Below, piece by piece: positions 47,101 through 50,979 of a DNA stretch of 64,000 nt. Below the pieces are notes generated by a model. It was not told where the DNA came from. It did no database searches and saw nothing but the letters and a program-made list of their open reading frames with translations. Made by a program: the position numbers and the translations under genes. Every line of letters begins with the position of its first letter. Position 1 is the first letter of the stretch. The stretch spans positions 2,356,001 to 2,420,000 of the forward strand of contig OX419760.1 of the NCBI GenBank assembly GCA_948567375.1, read 5' to 3'. The stretch is from Lunularia cruciata. Taxonomy: Eukaryota > Streptophyta > Marchantiopsida > Lunulariales > Lunulariaceae.

Positions 47101-49435
47101 ACCAGGACATGTGCCCCTAGAGCTTTCACTTGTCGAGGCTGCTCTGCAAGTAGCAGGATTATCCAAACCTACTGAAAAAGGCTCAGTCACTACGTCTATT
47201 ATTCAGCCCACAATTTTTAATTATTTACAGTCTGAAAAGCTTCTCCAAGATCTTGCATCAGTATCTCCGATGCAGGTAAGTCTTTTCACCAGTTTAACGA
47301 ATTCTTGGTTCTTGAATTTCCTGTAAGTGGGGCTTATTCTGCTCTAAACTGACTTCTGCTCACGTCGGAGTTGCAGGTGCTGGACATTTTGATGAGTGCA
47401 TGTAGAGAAGGCTGTGGACGAGGCCTCATCCGTAGGATATCAGCGGTTGCCCAGATCGCAAAATTTTTGGACATCTCTTTCAACGAAGCATTTGCAAAAC
47501 AACCTACACAGTTGCTGCAGCTGCTTGCTCTCAAAGGTCAAGATGCTCTCAAAGAAGCAAAAGTACTTGTTGCCAATCACGCTATGATTCCCGCAACTGT
47601 AGCACGTATACTGGCCGAATCATTTTTGAAGGTATCCAACTAACTACACTCCAACCTCATGTCAGAGTGCCTGAGTTGAAAGCACTTCCTTTTCCTTCTC
47701 GCCGACGGTAAAGCGACAACGTGCATGAGCAAAACCGTTTCGTTTCTTCACAGGGTCTCTTGGCTGCACACCGGGGAGGATACATGGATTCCTCACAGAG
47801 AGAGGAGGGCCCTGCTCCTCTGCTTTGGAGACCTTCTGACTTTATACGCTGGGCAAGAGTTTGTCCATCCGAGCCTGAAATTGGTCATGCCCTGATGCGG
47901 CTTGTCATCAGCGGCCGGGACATGCCCCATGCATGTGAGGTGTGTACCAGTGTTTTAGGTACTCTAGTATTTGTGCTTGGTTTCCCACAACTCGCTAATT
48001 TGTTGAACTTTCTGACATGTGTTAGTTTCACCCATAAGCAGTGTTCACATATCACTGTGTTCCTTTACAGGTGGAACTCATCATCTTGGCCCATCAGTAC
48101 TACGAATCGTCTGCTTGTCTTGATGGAGTTGATGTATTGGTGGCACTAGCTGCAACGCGGGTGGAATCATATGTTTCTGAAGGGGACTTCGCATCACTGG
48201 CACGCCTTGTCACTGGAATCAGTAATTTCCAAGCTCTACGTTTCATACTCGATCTGCTCATAGAAAACGGACAGTTGGAACTTCTACTTCAAAAGCGTTC
48301 CGTTGTGGATCCTGTCTTGGAATCTTCTGCTTCTGTACGAGGCTTCCGGATGGCTGTACTATCGGCGCTCAAGCACTTCAACCCCCTTGACCTCGATGCG
48401 TTCGCAATGGTTTGTTTCATAACCTTTGAAATTCTTCCTAATATGTAAAATGATTGACTATCATTCGCAAGTCCTTGTCTTGTTATCTTGTATCTTATAA
48501 TATAAGATACAAGATAACATAACATATCATTATTATTATTGGATATTATTGGAGATTTTGTTCCACTTTGTATCTTTATTCTGGTAGAACTTCAGGTTAT
48601 TTCTCGTAGACATATTGATTTGAGGTTTTCTGTACGTTATACTTAACTCAACAGGTCCTCCTTGTCAATCTGTGCGCAGGTGTACAGCAACTTCAGTATG
48701 GCTCATGAGATGGCTGAGTTATTGGAATCCAGAGGGAACAGAGGTCTGCAACAGTGGAATGAGATATCTCGCCTGGATGGAGAGCAGATGGAAGAATCCT
48801 TAGACATGATGCGCTTCTACGTCGAAGCAGCTGAAGTTTATGGTGGAATAGACGCTGGAAACAAAACCAGACGTTGCTGCGCACAGGCCCAACTCATCTC
48901 ACTCCAGCTGAGAATGCCAGAAGAGCAGTGGCTTAATCTTTCGGACACAAGGGCCCGACGCTTGCTTGTCAGTCAGCCCCGATTCCAAGAGTCCCTAATT
49001 GTTGCTGAAGCCTATTCTCTCAATCAGTCAGCTGAGTGGGTTCCTGTAATATGGCAACAAATGCTTGTGCCAGGACGCATTGATCAGTTTCTGAACGAGT
49101 TTGTGGCTTCGTTGCCACTCCCACATTCTATGCTGGTGGAACTTGCACGCTACTATCGAGCTGAGGTGACAGCAAGAAGTGAAGAAAATCACCTCGACTT
49201 TTCCAAATGGTTGACTCCAGGAGGTGGAGTACCTTCGGATCAGCTAGGCAAGTCATTCAGGTCAGTCCTGAAGCACACTCGCGATATCAAGGAGCGGTTA
49301 CAGCTTGCTACTATTGCCACAGGCTTTACAGACGTCGTTGATGCTTGCTTGCGCGCCCTTGATCACATGCCTATCACTTCAGGGCCACTGATTTTAAGGA
49401 AAGGTCATGGTGGCACATACCTACCCATAATGTAA
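5163..49435 (+). CDS. SPG11: spatacsin (SPG11 family), 24-exon gene with three giant introns
   Basis: Coding exons join(5163-8127, 8299-8374, 8622-8744, 8891-9137, 17378-17914, 18199-18384, 18740-19054, 19320-19991, 20282-20678, 21194-21333, 29085-29264, 29477-29680, 29887-30459, 30784-30843, 31277-31602, 31702-32164, 32832-33290, 45870-45986, 46192-46313, 46498-47275, 47377-47631, 47754-47939, 48071-48409, 48680-49435). They total 10,476 nt, exactly 3,492 codons with the stop; every junction keeps frame. The translation matches plant spatacsins throughout: N-terminal AVLQLHSWGNS and AISPSRQLLLL, middle RRLQLALDFV and LLQMMPRWLP, then RGRALAAF, CELCGLSANLLRLDVAALRR, GLLAAHRGGYMDS, LDGVDVLVALAATRVE, and the C-terminal spatacsin domain ending KGHGGTYLPIM. 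Length is a little above my recollection of flowering-plant homologues (about 3,200). In animals spatacsin partners spastizin and AP-5 in lysosome reformation and endosome-Golgi retrieval; the plant role is inferred by homology. The first ATG was chosen because N-terminal homology begins shortly after it. Confidence 0.93.
8299..8374 (+). CDS. SPG11: spatacsin exon 2 (residues 989-1014)
   Basis: Acceptor TGTGACAG|GTTGG, donor GAGCA|GTAAGT. It encodes WSLRLLRLRRLQLALDFV followed by RAEEIEQ, a conserved spatacsin helix segment, and restores the Gly codon split by intron 1. Confidence 0.92.
8622..8744 (+). CDS. SPG11: spatacsin exon 3 (residues 1014-1055)
   Basis: Acceptor CGTCTGTAG|AGC, donor CATCCAG|GTGTTT. 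Encodes ALEALVHVGAAESGVLYVLF and LELMLNHHGSDNELAQAS. A competing upstream acceptor (TTTCAG at 8571) would bring an in-frame stop, so it was not used. Confidence 0.88.
8891..9137 (+). CDS. SPG11: spatacsin exon 4 (residues 1055-1137)
   Basis: Acceptor CTTCCCGCAG|G, donor AGGAAG|GTATGT. Encodes LLSLAASFTTKLVRQHGMKG and a basic end (DRLEAKRRGPNRRK). It precedes giant intron 4. Confidence 0.9.
9782..9985 (+). repeat. structured repeat module, copy 1 (12-bp triplication)
   Basis: Begins GAGCTTTCGAAC and reads CGGTACGAGG, CAGCTACTTCGG and the TACTATGACCGCC landmark of the family. The GGCACTGCGTTA segment is present three times in tandem (9837-9872) where most copies have one and a half. The downstream stem-loop is decayed. 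Confidence 0.75.
10325..10335 (+). other. 11-nt micro-exon-like module, copy 1
   Basis: GTCCTTGCAG|GCATTTTCAAG|GTATGTCTCG: an acceptor-like pyrimidine tract and CAG, 11 nt, then a strong donor-like GTATGT. The same arrangement recurs at 23604, 34364, 38458 and 43014. Whether it is ever spliced is unknown. Confidence 0.45.
10531..10746 (+). repeat. structured repeat module, copy 2
   Basis: Starts GTTTGCCTTGGCACTCATGAG-like and ends at the AGTCCT that pairs with AGGACT upstream. The inner stem-loop (CAGGCATCCATAGCACTTG) is weakened by substitutions. Confidence 0.8.
11348..11559 (+). repeat. structured repeat module, copy 3
   Basis: Full module. The inner stem-loop is perfect: CATGTG (11515-11520), loop TTCATAG, CACATG (11528-11533), enclosed by AGGACT and AGTCCT. 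TCGGTACGAGGAGTACTGG forms a second hairpin. Confidence 0.85.
13693..13706 (+). other. micro-exon-like module, decayed copy
   Basis: GTCCTTGCAG|GTGTTTTTCGAAG then GATGTCTCAC: same flanks as the 10325 copy, but one base longer and the donor-like GT changed to GA. Confidence 0.35.
13951..14162 (+). repeat. structured repeat module, copy 4
   Basis: Full module from GTTTGCC to GTCCT. Inner stem is perfect and different from copy 3: CCAGTG (14120-14125), loop TCCATAG, CACTGG (14133-14138). Upstream GAGTTT and AAACTC form a further possible stem. Confidence 0.85.
15741..15916 (+). repeat. structured repeat module, copy 5 (shortened)
   Basis: Has CATGAG, CAGCTACTTCGG, GATGAAGTCG and the CATGCGCTCATAGAGC stem-loop region, with internal deletions relative to other copies. 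Confidence 0.7.
16361..16558 (+). repeat. structured repeat module, copy 6
   Basis: Contains CAGCTACTTTGGCACTGCG, GATGAAGTTG, the stem-loop CATGCGCTCATAGAGCATG and the closing AGTCCT. Confidence 0.8.
17033..17047 (+). repeat. 3'-end hairpin CCGTTC-TTC-GAACGG
   Basis: Perfect 6-bp stem with loop TTC, followed by CTGCTGCTCCCAT. Representative of more than 30 copies that mark the right end of repeat units in the giant introns. Confidence 0.8.
17378..17914 (+). CDS. SPG11: spatacsin exon 5 (residues 1138-1316)
   Basis: Acceptor TGTGCGCAG|GGT, donor TGCAAG|GTTTGT. The first half is acidic and low in conservation (GDSTDGDG, EEGNEDV); the second half (MFARWEKENVDAYGVVRDAL and LALAVAQLHRLRR) is helical and conserved. 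Ends RGIVYELLCK. Confidence 0.9.
18199..18384 (+). CDS. SPG11: spatacsin exon 6 (residues 1317-1378)
   Basis: Acceptor CTGTTGCAG|GGC, donor ACTGAG|GTAGTG. Encodes GKTGVALAALRRLGEDIE, GTLRRFLRAQVVKELQRL and LLERVSLTE, a well conserved block of plant spatacsins. Confidence 0.92.
18740..19054 (+). CDS. SPG11: spatacsin exon 7 (residues 1379-1483)
   Basis: Acceptor GTGAACAG|AGA, donor GACCGG|GTAAGT. Encodes RIYPSSSFWSTYGARQ, CGEVDGVVLGSW and WDAAAIWLQHWDQLTIDR, all recognisable family blocks. Confidence 0.92.
19320..19991 (+). CDS. SPG11: spatacsin exon 8 (residues 1484-1707)
   Basis: Acceptor CTACTGTGATTCAG|ATT after a pyrimidine-rich tract, donor CTCGTT|GTAAGT. Encodes ILLEQPLLSGQLISWEARLE, FNIAHHNWEEV, LKNHIFLRAYWKGT-like block and the ending HNLPHMLELYLDHHSLAL. 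Another AG at 19283-19284 lies upstream but is out of frame with exon 7. Confidence 0.88.
20282..20678 (+). CDS. SPG11: spatacsin exon 9 (residues 1708-1840)
   Basis: Acceptor CTGGTTTCAG|GGA, donor AAAACAG|GTAATT. Encodes GDCQWALWLLYSRLQRREYD, TVDDMAEAGGELMALSTLMF, CAGSVSRHSG and LENLKPGLQRFPTLWRSL, a near-diagnostic plant spatacsin stretch. Confidence 0.93.
21194..21333 (+). CDS. SPG11: spatacsin exon 10 (residues 1840-1886)
   Basis: Acceptor GCATTTGCAG|GAG, donor ACTGTTCAG|GTATTG. Encodes LSQYLHWREGLFSSASGDTS and LLQMMPRWLPQRVRRLLQL, then giant intron 10. Confidence 0.92.
21477..21684 (+). repeat. structured repeat module, copy 7
   Basis: TGCCTTGGCACTCATGA start, GAAACTCAGTACCAGGGGTAC, GATGAAGTCG, stem-loop CATGCGCTTATAGAGCATG, closing AGTCCT. 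It begins 140 bases after exon 10. Confidence 0.8.
22082..23112 (+). pseudogene. Penelope-like reverse transcriptase fragment 1
   Basis: Several frames together give reverse-transcriptase motifs in order. KFHKSPVVPRFIAAG (about 22082-22130) and a WILDDSWVFL block lead to FDFTTLYTKIHLDELK (motif A with its Asp, about 22388-22435). Then comes an uninterrupted frame at 22590-23105 with GIPMGTPCAVFVANLYLFTYE and the catalytic box YVDDLLV. The DFTTLY and GIPMGT motifs are typical of Penelope-like and related non-LTR enzymes, not of copia or Ty3 enzymes. Frameshifts and stops lie between 22310 and 22590. Homology to fragment 2 (37172) ends abruptly near 23112, where noncoding repeat begins. No GIY-YIG endonuclease was seen. 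Non-functional as it stands. Confidence 0.7.
23311..23375 (+). repeat. structured repeat module, 3' piece
   Basis: Only the stem-loop end is present: CAGGACTCATGTGTCCATAG, GTGATATACT and TATCCAGT. Confidence 0.65.
23604..23614 (+). other. 11-nt micro-exon-like module, copy 2
   Basis: TGATTTCAG|GGATCCATCAG|GTATGTCTCG. Identical 11 nt at 38458-38468. Confidence 0.45.
23808..24021 (+). repeat. structured repeat module, copy 8
   Basis: Full length. Inner stem CAAGCG (23977-23982), loop TCCATAG, CGCTTG (23990-23995) is perfect. Closing strand reads GTCCT. Confidence 0.85.
24476..24490 (+). repeat. 3'-end hairpin CCGTTC-CCA-GAACGG
   Basis: Perfect stem, loop CCA, followed by CTTCTGTTCTCATATACC and then the start of the next unit at 24522. 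Confidence 0.8.
24522..24711 (+). repeat. structured repeat module, copy 9
   Basis: Begins TTGCCTTGGCACTCATGAG immediately after the ATATACC-type tail of the preceding unit. Stem AAGTG/CACAT has one mismatch. Closing AGTCCT present. Confidence 0.8.
26251..26265 (+). repeat. 3'-end hairpin CCGTTC-TGG-GAACGG
   Basis: Same 6-bp stem as 24476 but the loop TGG is its exact reverse complement (CCA). Confidence 0.8.
26951..27400 (-). mobile_element. solo LTR, copia-like family, subfamily A copy 1
   Basis: On the - strand it starts TGTCAG and ends GGTTCTTATCA, as LTRs do (TG...CA). It is flanked by AGCTT (26946-26950) and AACTT (27401-27405), a likely 5-bp target duplication with one substitution. 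It interrupts a structured repeat module that continues at 27405. Closely related to 43978-44419. No internal retrotransposon coding region is present. Confidence 0.75.
27405..27553 (+). repeat. structured repeat module, copy 10 (5' part missing)
   Basis: Resumes at ACTACTTCGCCACTACG right after the solo LTR and runs to AGTCCT; the stem-loop is degenerate (GGCGTTTGTGGTGCATG). Confidence 0.7.
28086..28168 (+). repeat. two tandem 3'-end hairpins with loop CTC
   Basis: CCGTTC-CTC-GAACGG occurs at 28086-28100 and again at 28154-28168, in a 68-base head-to-tail duplication that includes AGTTCTGGATCT upstream of each hairpin. Confidence 0.75.
28687..28701 (+). repeat. 3'-end hairpin CCGTTC-TCC-GAACGG
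   Basis: Perfect stem with a further loop variant (TCC), followed by CTTCTGCTCCCAT. Confidence 0.75.
29085..29264 (+). CDS. SPG11: spatacsin exon 11 (residues 1887-1946), GC donor
   Basis: Acceptor CTTTGAGTAG|GGA, donor ACTGAG|GCAAGA. It encodes GPAGG..., then LELNLLEGQAASWEETIQKA and IEEELYAPSTE. No GT donor lies near the point where homology and frame end, so a GC-AG intron is the only consistent choice. Confidence 0.85.
29265..29476 (+). other. intron 11, GC-AG type
   Basis: 212 bases. Begins GCAAGA after an AG, close to the preferred GC donor context AG|GCAAGT, and ends ATATGTCAG. Confidence 0.75.
29477..29680 (+). CDS. SPG11: spatacsin exon 12 (residues 1947-2014)
   Basis: Acceptor ATATGTCAG|GAC, donor GCAACG|GTTGGT. 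Encodes DSGFGCEHHLRRGRALAAFN and ELQILLGPLTPHEEKLLAT. Confidence 0.9.
29887..30459 (+). CDS. SPG11: spatacsin exon 13 (residues 2015-2205)
   Basis: Acceptor ACCTTGCAG|GTT, donor GATTGG|GTAGGT. Encodes VVPLAIREYENPVVVAACAF, CELCGLSANLLRLDVAALRR, a long helical middle and the ending YLSALARDNDW. Confidence 0.93.
30784..30843 (+). CDS. SPG11: spatacsin exon 14 (residues 2206-2225)
   Basis: Smallest exon, 20 codons: VGFLAEAQLEGCPLDILLSV. Acceptor GTGGCACAG|GTT, donor TCAGTG|GTAAAC. The segment continues DNDW of exon 13 in the family order. Confidence 0.9.
30930..31140 (+). repeat. 3'-end repeat unit inside intron 14
   Basis: A partial repeat unit, starting near TGCTACTTATCCACTATG and ending with the perfect hairpin CCGTTC-GAA-GAACGG (31095-31109). 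It is the only copy of the mosaic family outside the three giant introns. Loop GAA is the reverse complement of the loop TTC seen at 17039. Confidence 0.75.
31277..31602 (+). CDS. SPG11: spatacsin exon 15 (residues 2226-2334)
   Basis: Acceptor TTTAACAG|GTT, donor GCTGCCAG|GTGTGC. Encodes VAKDFTDARLQSHLLTVLKS, LAECEHNKRSGKALLTKAKD and FNDVTPLSCLTVWLEITAA. Confidence 0.93.
31702..32164 (+). CDS. SPG11: spatacsin exon 16 (residues 2334-2488)
   Basis: Acceptor TTAAACAG|GGAAACG, donor TTGCAG|GTAATG; completes an Arg codon. Contains a basic patch FSRTCAKRRRRMSPEE, a polar linker, and the conserved MVAVLCEQQRFLPLLRAFEL. Confidence 0.92.
32832..33290 (+). CDS. SPG11: spatacsin exon 17 (residues 2489-2641)
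   Basis: Acceptor GAATTTCAG|GCC, donor ACTCAG|GTGATG. Encodes AFSQMRISEASAHLASF, MYWKIQLAEPALRE and SSLHHVTETQ; precedes the largest intron. Confidence 0.93.
33893..34040 (+). repeat. repeat segment homologous to DNA after the reverse-transcriptase stop
   Basis: CCAGTAGTGAGTCTAACAAG, CTAGTACT, GGTTTATTTACTGACACGTG, GTCCCACAC and CACAGTACCCGAGGCC match 37642-37745, which directly follows the reverse-transcriptase frame of fragment 2. This links the noncoding repeats to the retroelement. Confidence 0.7.
34364..34374 (+). other. 11-nt micro-exon-like module, copy 3
   Basis: TTCCTTTCAG|GCTTTAACTAG|GTATGTCTCA. Confidence 0.45.
34554..34767 (+). repeat. structured repeat module, copy 11
   Basis: Full module. 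Stem CCAGTG (34723-34728), loop TCCATAG, CGCTGG (34736-34741): one pair becomes T-G, a G-U type wobble in RNA. TCGGTAC-like hairpin reads CCGGTACTAGGGATATTGA. Confidence 0.8.
35266..35353 (+). repeat. structured repeat module, 5'-truncated unit
   Basis: Starts abruptly at ATGGCCGCCTTCTGC directly after a CTCATATACCACTATATAT tail. Stem CAAGCG/CGCTTC is nearly perfect. A textbook 5'-truncated unit. Confidence 0.75.
35862..35926 (+). repeat. structured repeat module, strongly 5'-truncated unit
   Basis: Begins ATGTTTAGTGTCTCAGGACT after the tail CCTATATATATATATACAC. Stem CAAGCG, loop GCCATAG, TGCTTG contains a G-T wobble. Confidence 0.75.
37172..37646 (+). pseudogene. Penelope-like reverse transcriptase fragment 2 (C-terminal part)
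   Basis: One open frame. Its first 70 or so codons (LVWTHFGTHCNYLACKITQD, DKKELPHFAKIKT) match the end of fragment 1 (LVCTHFGTQCNYLDCRITQD). It continues with VLSDISSNCKLGIIKSK, a basic YKRVWNNKKSYLVACRKL and YPIHLIRRKF to a stop at 37644-37646, as in the thumb/C-terminal region of such enzymes. It starts directly behind a TATATGTATATGACAC tail at a position inside the coding region, so it is a 5'-truncated copy. Confidence 0.7.
38458..38468 (+). other. 11-nt micro-exon-like module, copy 4
   Basis: TTATTTCAG|GGATCCATCAG|GTATGTCTTG; the 11 nt are identical to 23604-23614. Confidence 0.45.
38647..38786 (+). repeat. perfect 70-bp tandem duplication
   Basis: The segment GGCACTTTAGGGGAGCAACC ... 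TTTTGATACGAGG occurs twice head to tail (38647-38716, 38717-38786) without any difference seen, so it is recent. It covers the start of a structured repeat module. Confidence 0.9.
38738..38953 (+). repeat. structured repeat module, copy 12
   Basis: Full module following the tandem duplication. Inner stem CAAGGG (38908-38913), loop TCCATAG, CCCTTG (38921-38926): a further compensated stem. Confidence 0.85.
39475..39880 (+). repeat. 214-bp tandem duplication of a truncated structured module
   Basis: Two units (from 39475 and from 39689) each read AATGGCTTCTGCTC, ATGTCCAAATATAGTTTGCA, GAAACTCGGTACTAG, GGAGGTTTACTATGGC and CAGGACTCACGCG. They differ by a few substitutions and small indels. Both lack the GGCACTGCGTG segment. 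Confidence 0.85.
39885..40418 (-). mobile_element. solo LTR insertion with transduced flank, subfamily B
   Basis: The insertion is flanked by CATTA (39880-39884 and 40419-40423). Read on the - strand it starts with 14 nt resembling the LTR start (TGTTAGTTGTGATC), continues with 48 nt of non-LTR sequence (40357-40404), then a full 472-nt LTR (40356 down to 39885) ending in CATCA. The 48 nt match, without a mismatch, the 48 bases beside the other subfamily-B LTR (40767-40814). Confidence 0.85.
40815..41286 (+). mobile_element. solo LTR, copia-like family, subfamily B
   Basis: 472 bases, TGTTAG at the start and CATCA at the end, flanked by a perfect 5-bp target duplication TACCT (40810-40814, 41287-41291). 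Removing it restores an ordinary repeat unit (GATGCATT-TACCT-TATGG). It has a TATA-like TATATATG (40977-40984) and four copies of an ATACATGAYTAG-type 17-mer (about 40849-40912). TGTTAG starts and 5-bp duplications are usual for Ty1/copia LTRs; without an internal region the superfamily remains an inference. Confidence 0.85.
41417..41501 (+). repeat. structured repeat module, 5'-truncated unit
   Basis: Starts CCGCCTTCTGCTTCCC after a CTCATAGATCTATATAGAT tail. Stem CCAGCG (41457-41462), loop TCCAAAG, CGCTGG (41470-41475) is perfect. Confidence 0.8.
41888..42097 (+). repeat. structured repeat module, copy 13
   Basis: Starts TGCCTTGGCACTCATGAG after a CCAATATATACAC tail; ends AGTCCT. Stem partly decayed (CACGTG ... 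CGGTTG). Confidence 0.75.
43014..43024 (+). other. 11-nt micro-exon-like module, copy 5 with altered donor
   Basis: TACTTTCAG|GTTTTAACAAG|GCATATCTCC. Length kept, donor-like GTATGT changed to GCATAT. Confidence 0.35.
43216..43427 (+). repeat. structured repeat module, copy 14
   Basis: Full module. Stem TATGTG, loop TTCATAG, CACATG (43386-43404) pairs with one wobble. Confidence 0.8.
43648..43856 (+). repeat. structured repeat module, copy 15
   Basis: Stem CATGTG (43812-43817), loop TTCATAG, CATATG (43825-43830): one G-T wobble. Outer AGGACT and AGTCCT intact. Confidence 0.8.
43978..44419 (-). mobile_element. solo LTR, copia-like family, subfamily A copy 2
   Basis: Flanked by a perfect target duplication TGGTA (43973-43977, 44420-44424). 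Closely related along its length to 26951-27400 and more distantly to the two subfamily-B LTRs. The - strand start reads TATTAG rather than TGTTAG, probably a point change. Confidence 0.8.
44657..44853 (+). repeat. structured repeat module, copy 16
   Basis: Stem CATGCA (44812-44817), loop TTCATAG, TGCATG (44825-44830) is perfect and again different from other copies. Confidence 0.8.
45870..45986 (+). CDS. SPG11: spatacsin exon 18 (residues 2642-2680)
   Basis: Acceptor TTATGTAG|GCT, donor CTTCGG|GTTTGC. Encodes AEAMVTEWRELLWDVPEERV and ALWNHCQALFTMHAFPALR, continuing VTETQ of exon 17 across 12.6 kb exactly as in the family. Confidence 0.93.
46192..46313 (+). CDS. SPG11: spatacsin exon 19 (residues 2681-2721)
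   Basis: Acceptor TTTGTTCAG|GCC, donor TCTCC|GTAAGA. Encodes AGKFFLKHADAVES and STELHNILLLALQWLSGS; a Pro codon is split. Confidence 0.92.
46498..47275 (+). CDS. SPG11: spatacsin exon 20 (residues 2721-2980)
   Basis: Acceptor GCACTGCAG|GGTG, donor ATGCAG|GTAAGT. Starts VYPLHLLHELETRVWLLAVE (conserved), passes a long Ser/Lys/Glu-rich variable linker (about residues 2755-2890) and ends in a helical block with VLALLEVGQVSAAKQLQQKL. Confidence 0.92.
47377..47631 (+). CDS. SPG11: spatacsin exon 21 (residues 2981-3065)
   Basis: Acceptor GAGTTGCAG|GTG, donor TTGAAG|GTATCC. Encodes VLDILMSACREGCGRGLIRR, ISFNEAFAKQPTQLLQLLAL and the block ending ILAESFLK. Confidence 0.93.
47754..47939 (+). CDS. SPG11: spatacsin exon 22 (residues 3066-3127)
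   Basis: Acceptor TCTTCACAG|GGT, donor TGTGAG|GTGTGT. Encodes GLLAAHRGGYMDSSQREEGP and CPSEPEIGHALMRLVISGRD, the most conserved stretch of the protein. Confidence 0.94.
48071..48409 (+). CDS. SPG11: spatacsin exon 23 (residues 3128-3240)
   Basis: Acceptor TCCTTTACAG|GTG, donor GCAATG|GTTTGT. Encodes SACLDGVDVLVALAATRVES, LARLVTGISNFQALRFIL and FRMAVLSALKHFNPLDLDAF. Confidence 0.94.
48481..48519. repeat. perfect 19-bp inverted repeat in intron 23
   Basis: TGTTATCTTGTATCTTATA, one centre base, then its exact reverse complement TATAAGATACAAGATAACA. It can form a long hairpin in RNA or a cruciform in DNA within a 270-base intron. Confidence 0.9.
48680..49435 (+). CDS. SPG11: spatacsin exon 24, C-terminal domain and stop (residues 3241-3491)
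   Basis: Acceptor TGTGCGCAG|GTG; stop TAA at 49433-49435. Encodes the spatacsin C-terminal domain: VYSNFSMAHEMAELLESRGN, MMRFYVEAAEVYGGIDAGNK, SLQLRMPEEQWLNLS, FQESLIVAEAYSLNQSAEWV and the tail TGFTDVVDACLRALDHMP to KGHGGTYLPIM. This domain defines the SPG11 family. Confidence 0.95.
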   Translation: MYSNFSMAHEMAELLESRGNRGLQQWNEISRLDGEQMEESLDMMRFYVEAAEVYGGIDAGNKTRRCCAQAQLISLQLRMPEEQWLNLSDTRARRLLVSQPRFQESLIVAEAYSLNQSAEWVPVIWQQMLVPGRIDQFLNEFVASLPLPHSMLVELARYYRAEVTARSEENHLDFSKWLTPGGGVPSDQLGKSFRSVLKHTRDIKERLQLATIATGFTDVVDACLRALDHMPITSGPLILRKGHGGTYLPIM

Positions 49436-49720
49436 TCACTCATCAAATGAACGTTAGTGTTTCAGGTATATCTAGTAATGCAGAAGTGAGGCCCTGTCAG
49501 TCATGATTTTTGTGTAAACAATAGATTTGGGGTTTTGTACATCACAGGAATATAGATGAGAAGAGAAAAGGAGAGTAGAGATTTGCTTGTACTTAAGTGC
49601 ACCAGAAGGCATCTTTATCGTCATCAATGCGGACATTTTCTTTGTATTATAGGAGAGGTGTATTACCTGATTCTTCGGATCATATGTCATCCATTTATTT
49701 GGTCTTTATCGTTCCACACT

Positions 49721-49726
49721 AATAAA
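49721..49726 (+). terminator. candidate poly(A) signal of spatacsin
   Basis: AATAAA 286 bases after the stop codon, the first canonical hexamer seen downstream. Transcript ends are needed to confirm it. Confidence 0.35.
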
Positions 49727-50946
49727 AACGCACATACGTAATTTCACATCTTCCCCTCCTGGCTGGAGGGAATTCATTTTATTTCCTTACTAAAGTAAGC
49801 TTCTTTATTACTTCTTTCCTATTCTAACGAAGTTCAGGCGAATATCTGATTCTGTATTTCATATATCAATTATTCTGATCCCAGCAGTTACTGTGACGAA
49901 AGCCTCCATCATTAGTCTCACTAATCAGACGAACAAGAGTCATCTCTGTTTCCCTTAACTTGCTGGTCAAATTTCGGTTGCATCATCAGGGACAGTACTA
50001 ATGGAGGAGGATGTTTGTGACTGCTTCTCTCCCGAGTTGTTATTGCAATGCTAGTCCTGTAAGTCCTAACAACCTGCGCATATATAGTTGTCGTTTGACT
50101 ATGTGCGTAGATTCAGTTAGTTACAAATGACAAATTCTGAATGAATGGCGTTGAATCTATTACACATGATCCAACACACCTGATCTTAAAGCGTCATCGG
50201 TATGATGGCATACCTTTTATTTGATGGATGAATTACTCTTGAAAGTACTTGGCCTTGGTGAGGGTATTGTTTAAGCCCTTGGGAACGGTGGCCCAAAGCA
50301 AAGTATGTTAATACACATCAAGGCCGAATACTTTTACCGCTCAGGGACACTCACTTGATGGTGCTGAAAAGTAAGCAGCCTTTTCCCTTCTCCAGGCAAA
50401 CTAAATATGCATTTACCGAACTCCTTCACTAACATAATACACTTAAGAAATTCTTCTGTCTTTAATACTGTTCGCATCACATTTTAGGACTGGAGTTCCC
50501 CTTTCCCACATAATAGGTTTGCTCTGAGTGTTTACCTTTTGATCTAGCACAAACGCATCTGCAAAGGCGATAATTTATTCGAGTTATGGTTTCATTTAGG
50601 AATCATGAAACACATAGAAGGGTGCGGGGTTTCCAAATTGATCGTTCCGGAATTACCCCACAAAGCAAGATGAAACGAAAGAATGGACTTTAAATCCGCA
50701 TTAGGGGTTTTCAAATTTAGCTCTTGGCAGTCGATTTACACGGAATGTTTATTTCTAGGTATTCAATAAAAGTTTTACTGATACCCGACTTGAGGGTACA
50801 CATGAATTTTTGGGTACTCTACCCATAGCCATAAAATTCACGGGAAAAAAAACATGACCCGCAGCATTTTGACATGACCCATAACCATAAAATGCTACGC
50901 GGATTCCATAAGATTTTAATTGGAGCATTAGTTGAAGTATGAATTG

Positions 50947-50979
50947 AATGGGATTCAAATTTTGAATTTGAATCCCATT
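50947..50979. repeat. perfect 15-bp hairpin
   Basis: AATGGGATTCAAATT, loop TTG, AATTTGAATCCCATT. Followed by TTGAATTTGAGTTTGAAT, a short TTGAGT-type simple repeat. Confidence 0.85.
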
